A stretch of DNA of 6,136 nt from JBEKEX01 sp050013615 (GTDB lineage: Bacteria > Chloroflexota > Anaerolineae > Anaerolineales > Anaerolineaceae). The stretch is taken from the NCBI GenBank assembly GCA_050013615.1, contig JBEKEX010000160.1, positions 1-6,136 on the forward strand, in the 5' to 3' direction. Shown here one piece after another: positions 5,534 to 6,136 of the stretch (its first letter is position 1; each line of letters opens with the position of its first letter). The notes beneath the pieces are model-generated. The model was not told where the DNA came from, ran no database searches, and saw only the letters and a program-made list of their open reading frames with translations. Made by a program: the position numbers and the translations under genes.

Positions 5534-6136
5534 TTATAAATGGACCAGCATGCGCAATTCTTTCCAGATCAATGGCATGGCTACTGCCACGCCCAAGACC
5601 ATGCTGCCAACCCCGATGACCAACGAAGGCAAGTGGTTTGTCAATAGTGCGCTCGAGCCCACGACCACTGCCCCTCCCAGAATTGCGGCTACAATGGCTC
5701 GCAACAATGCCTTATTGAATTCCGGCTGGCTGGAAAAGATCTGGCCAACTCGTTTGAACAACGATCCCCCTCCCTTTTGCTGGCGCAGAAAACGCAAGTT
5801 AAGAAAAACCAGCAGGGCAATTGCTTCACTCGTAAAAGCAAACGAGTCACCCAAACTGATGCCAGGCGTGCCCATGGTCTTCGCACCAATGTTGGCAAGG
5901 ACGATATACAAGCACAGGTTCAAACCAGCTGCCAGCAGCGGAGTGATGGCATCCTGTTGAGCATAGAACGACCGTGCCCCGACTTCCACCAAGCACTGCC
6001 CGATGAGGCCAATGAGGAAGCCGCACGCCGTCCAGTAGAGTATGTCGGTGCCGATGCCCTTGAAAGCGAACACCACTTGCAACAAGGGTCGGATGCCCAA
6101 TATCAGGATGATTGCCCCCGGCAGTGTGATGGCCAC
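5534..6136 (-). CDS. murJ: Lipid II flippase MurJ (MviN), C-terminal fragment
   Basis: MurJ moves the peptidoglycan precursor lipid II across the cytoplasmic membrane. Only the last 200 residues are in the window; the gene continues past the right edge, and the GTG at the edge is an internal Val codon, not a start. The visible part has about six hydrophobic helices. The core block VEVGARSFYAQQDAITPLLA (residues 51-70 of the fragment) matches the conserved MurJ 'x-FYAxxDxxTP' motif, and IRPLLQVVFAFKGIG (15-29) matches the 'RPL-x-x-x-F-x-x-G' block before it. A polar cytoplasmic loop (about 113-140) separates the last helices, which end at MPLIWKELRMLVHL. MurJ proteins usually have 14 helices in about 500 residues, so roughly helices 9-14 are seen. 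The essential charged residues of the N-terminal half cannot be checked. Other MATE/MOP-type flippases are less likely. Confidence 0.88.
   Translation of the reverse strand: MAITLPGAIILILGIRPLLQVVFAFKGIGTDILYWTACGFLIGLIGQCLVEVGARSFYAQQDAITPLLAAGLNLCLYIVLANIGAKTMGTPGISLGDSFAFTSEAIALLVFLNLRFLRQQKGGGSLFKRVGQIFSSQPEFNKALLRAIVAAILGGAVVVGSSALLTNHLPSLVIGVGSMVLGVAVAMPLIWKELRMLVHL

Noticed and set aside
5448..5960. Plus-strand frame opposite murJ and the TPR-like gene start
   Set aside because: It crosses two well-supported minus-strand genes and the promoter between them, and shows no membrane or domain pattern of its own.

Overview
The window looks like a stretch of housekeeping chromosome from a Chloroflexota bacterium, most likely class Anaerolineae. 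This is an inference from gene content and protein style: a RodZ-like protein with two helix-turn-helix domains, extracytoplasmic proteins ending in Thr/Pro-rich tails, and moderate GC. No marker gene here fixes the taxonomy. I see no mobile element, CRISPR array, tRNA, rRNA or prophage gene. No gene-free stretch exceeds about 125 bases.

Plus strand, 1-646: the 3' end of a monovalent cation:proton antiporter, whose stop codon overlaps the start of a small PII-like protein. The two genes are probably translated together, and the small protein may sense a ligand for the transporter. Plus strand, 747-1340: ribosomal protein bL9 with an acidic Ala/Pro/Glu tail, preceded by an extended -10 element and a possibly structured leader. 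Plus strand, 1462-4375: a two-gene operon made of a membrane-anchored RodZ-like cell-shape protein and, one base later, the uS12 methylthiotransferase RimO. It has a consensus -10 upstream and ends at a perfect 15-bp hairpin terminator.

Minus strand, 6136-4428, convergent with the above: the C-terminal 200 residues of the lipid II flippase MurJ, then 20 bases later a membrane-anchored TPR-like protein of unknown function. The TPR-like gene has its own TATAAT box placed so that transcription would start on the A of its ATG, which predicts a leaderless mRNA. The terminator hairpin at 4379-4411 serves both converging units.

The genes fall into three themes: ion homeostasis (antiporter plus PII-like), ribosome (bL9, RimO), and cell envelope and shape (RodZ-like, MurJ, TPR-like anchor). 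I do not see a clearly new multi-gene system. The points most worth a second look are the antiporter/PII-like pair, the duplicated HTH of the RodZ-like protein, and the leaderless TPR-like gene next to murJ.
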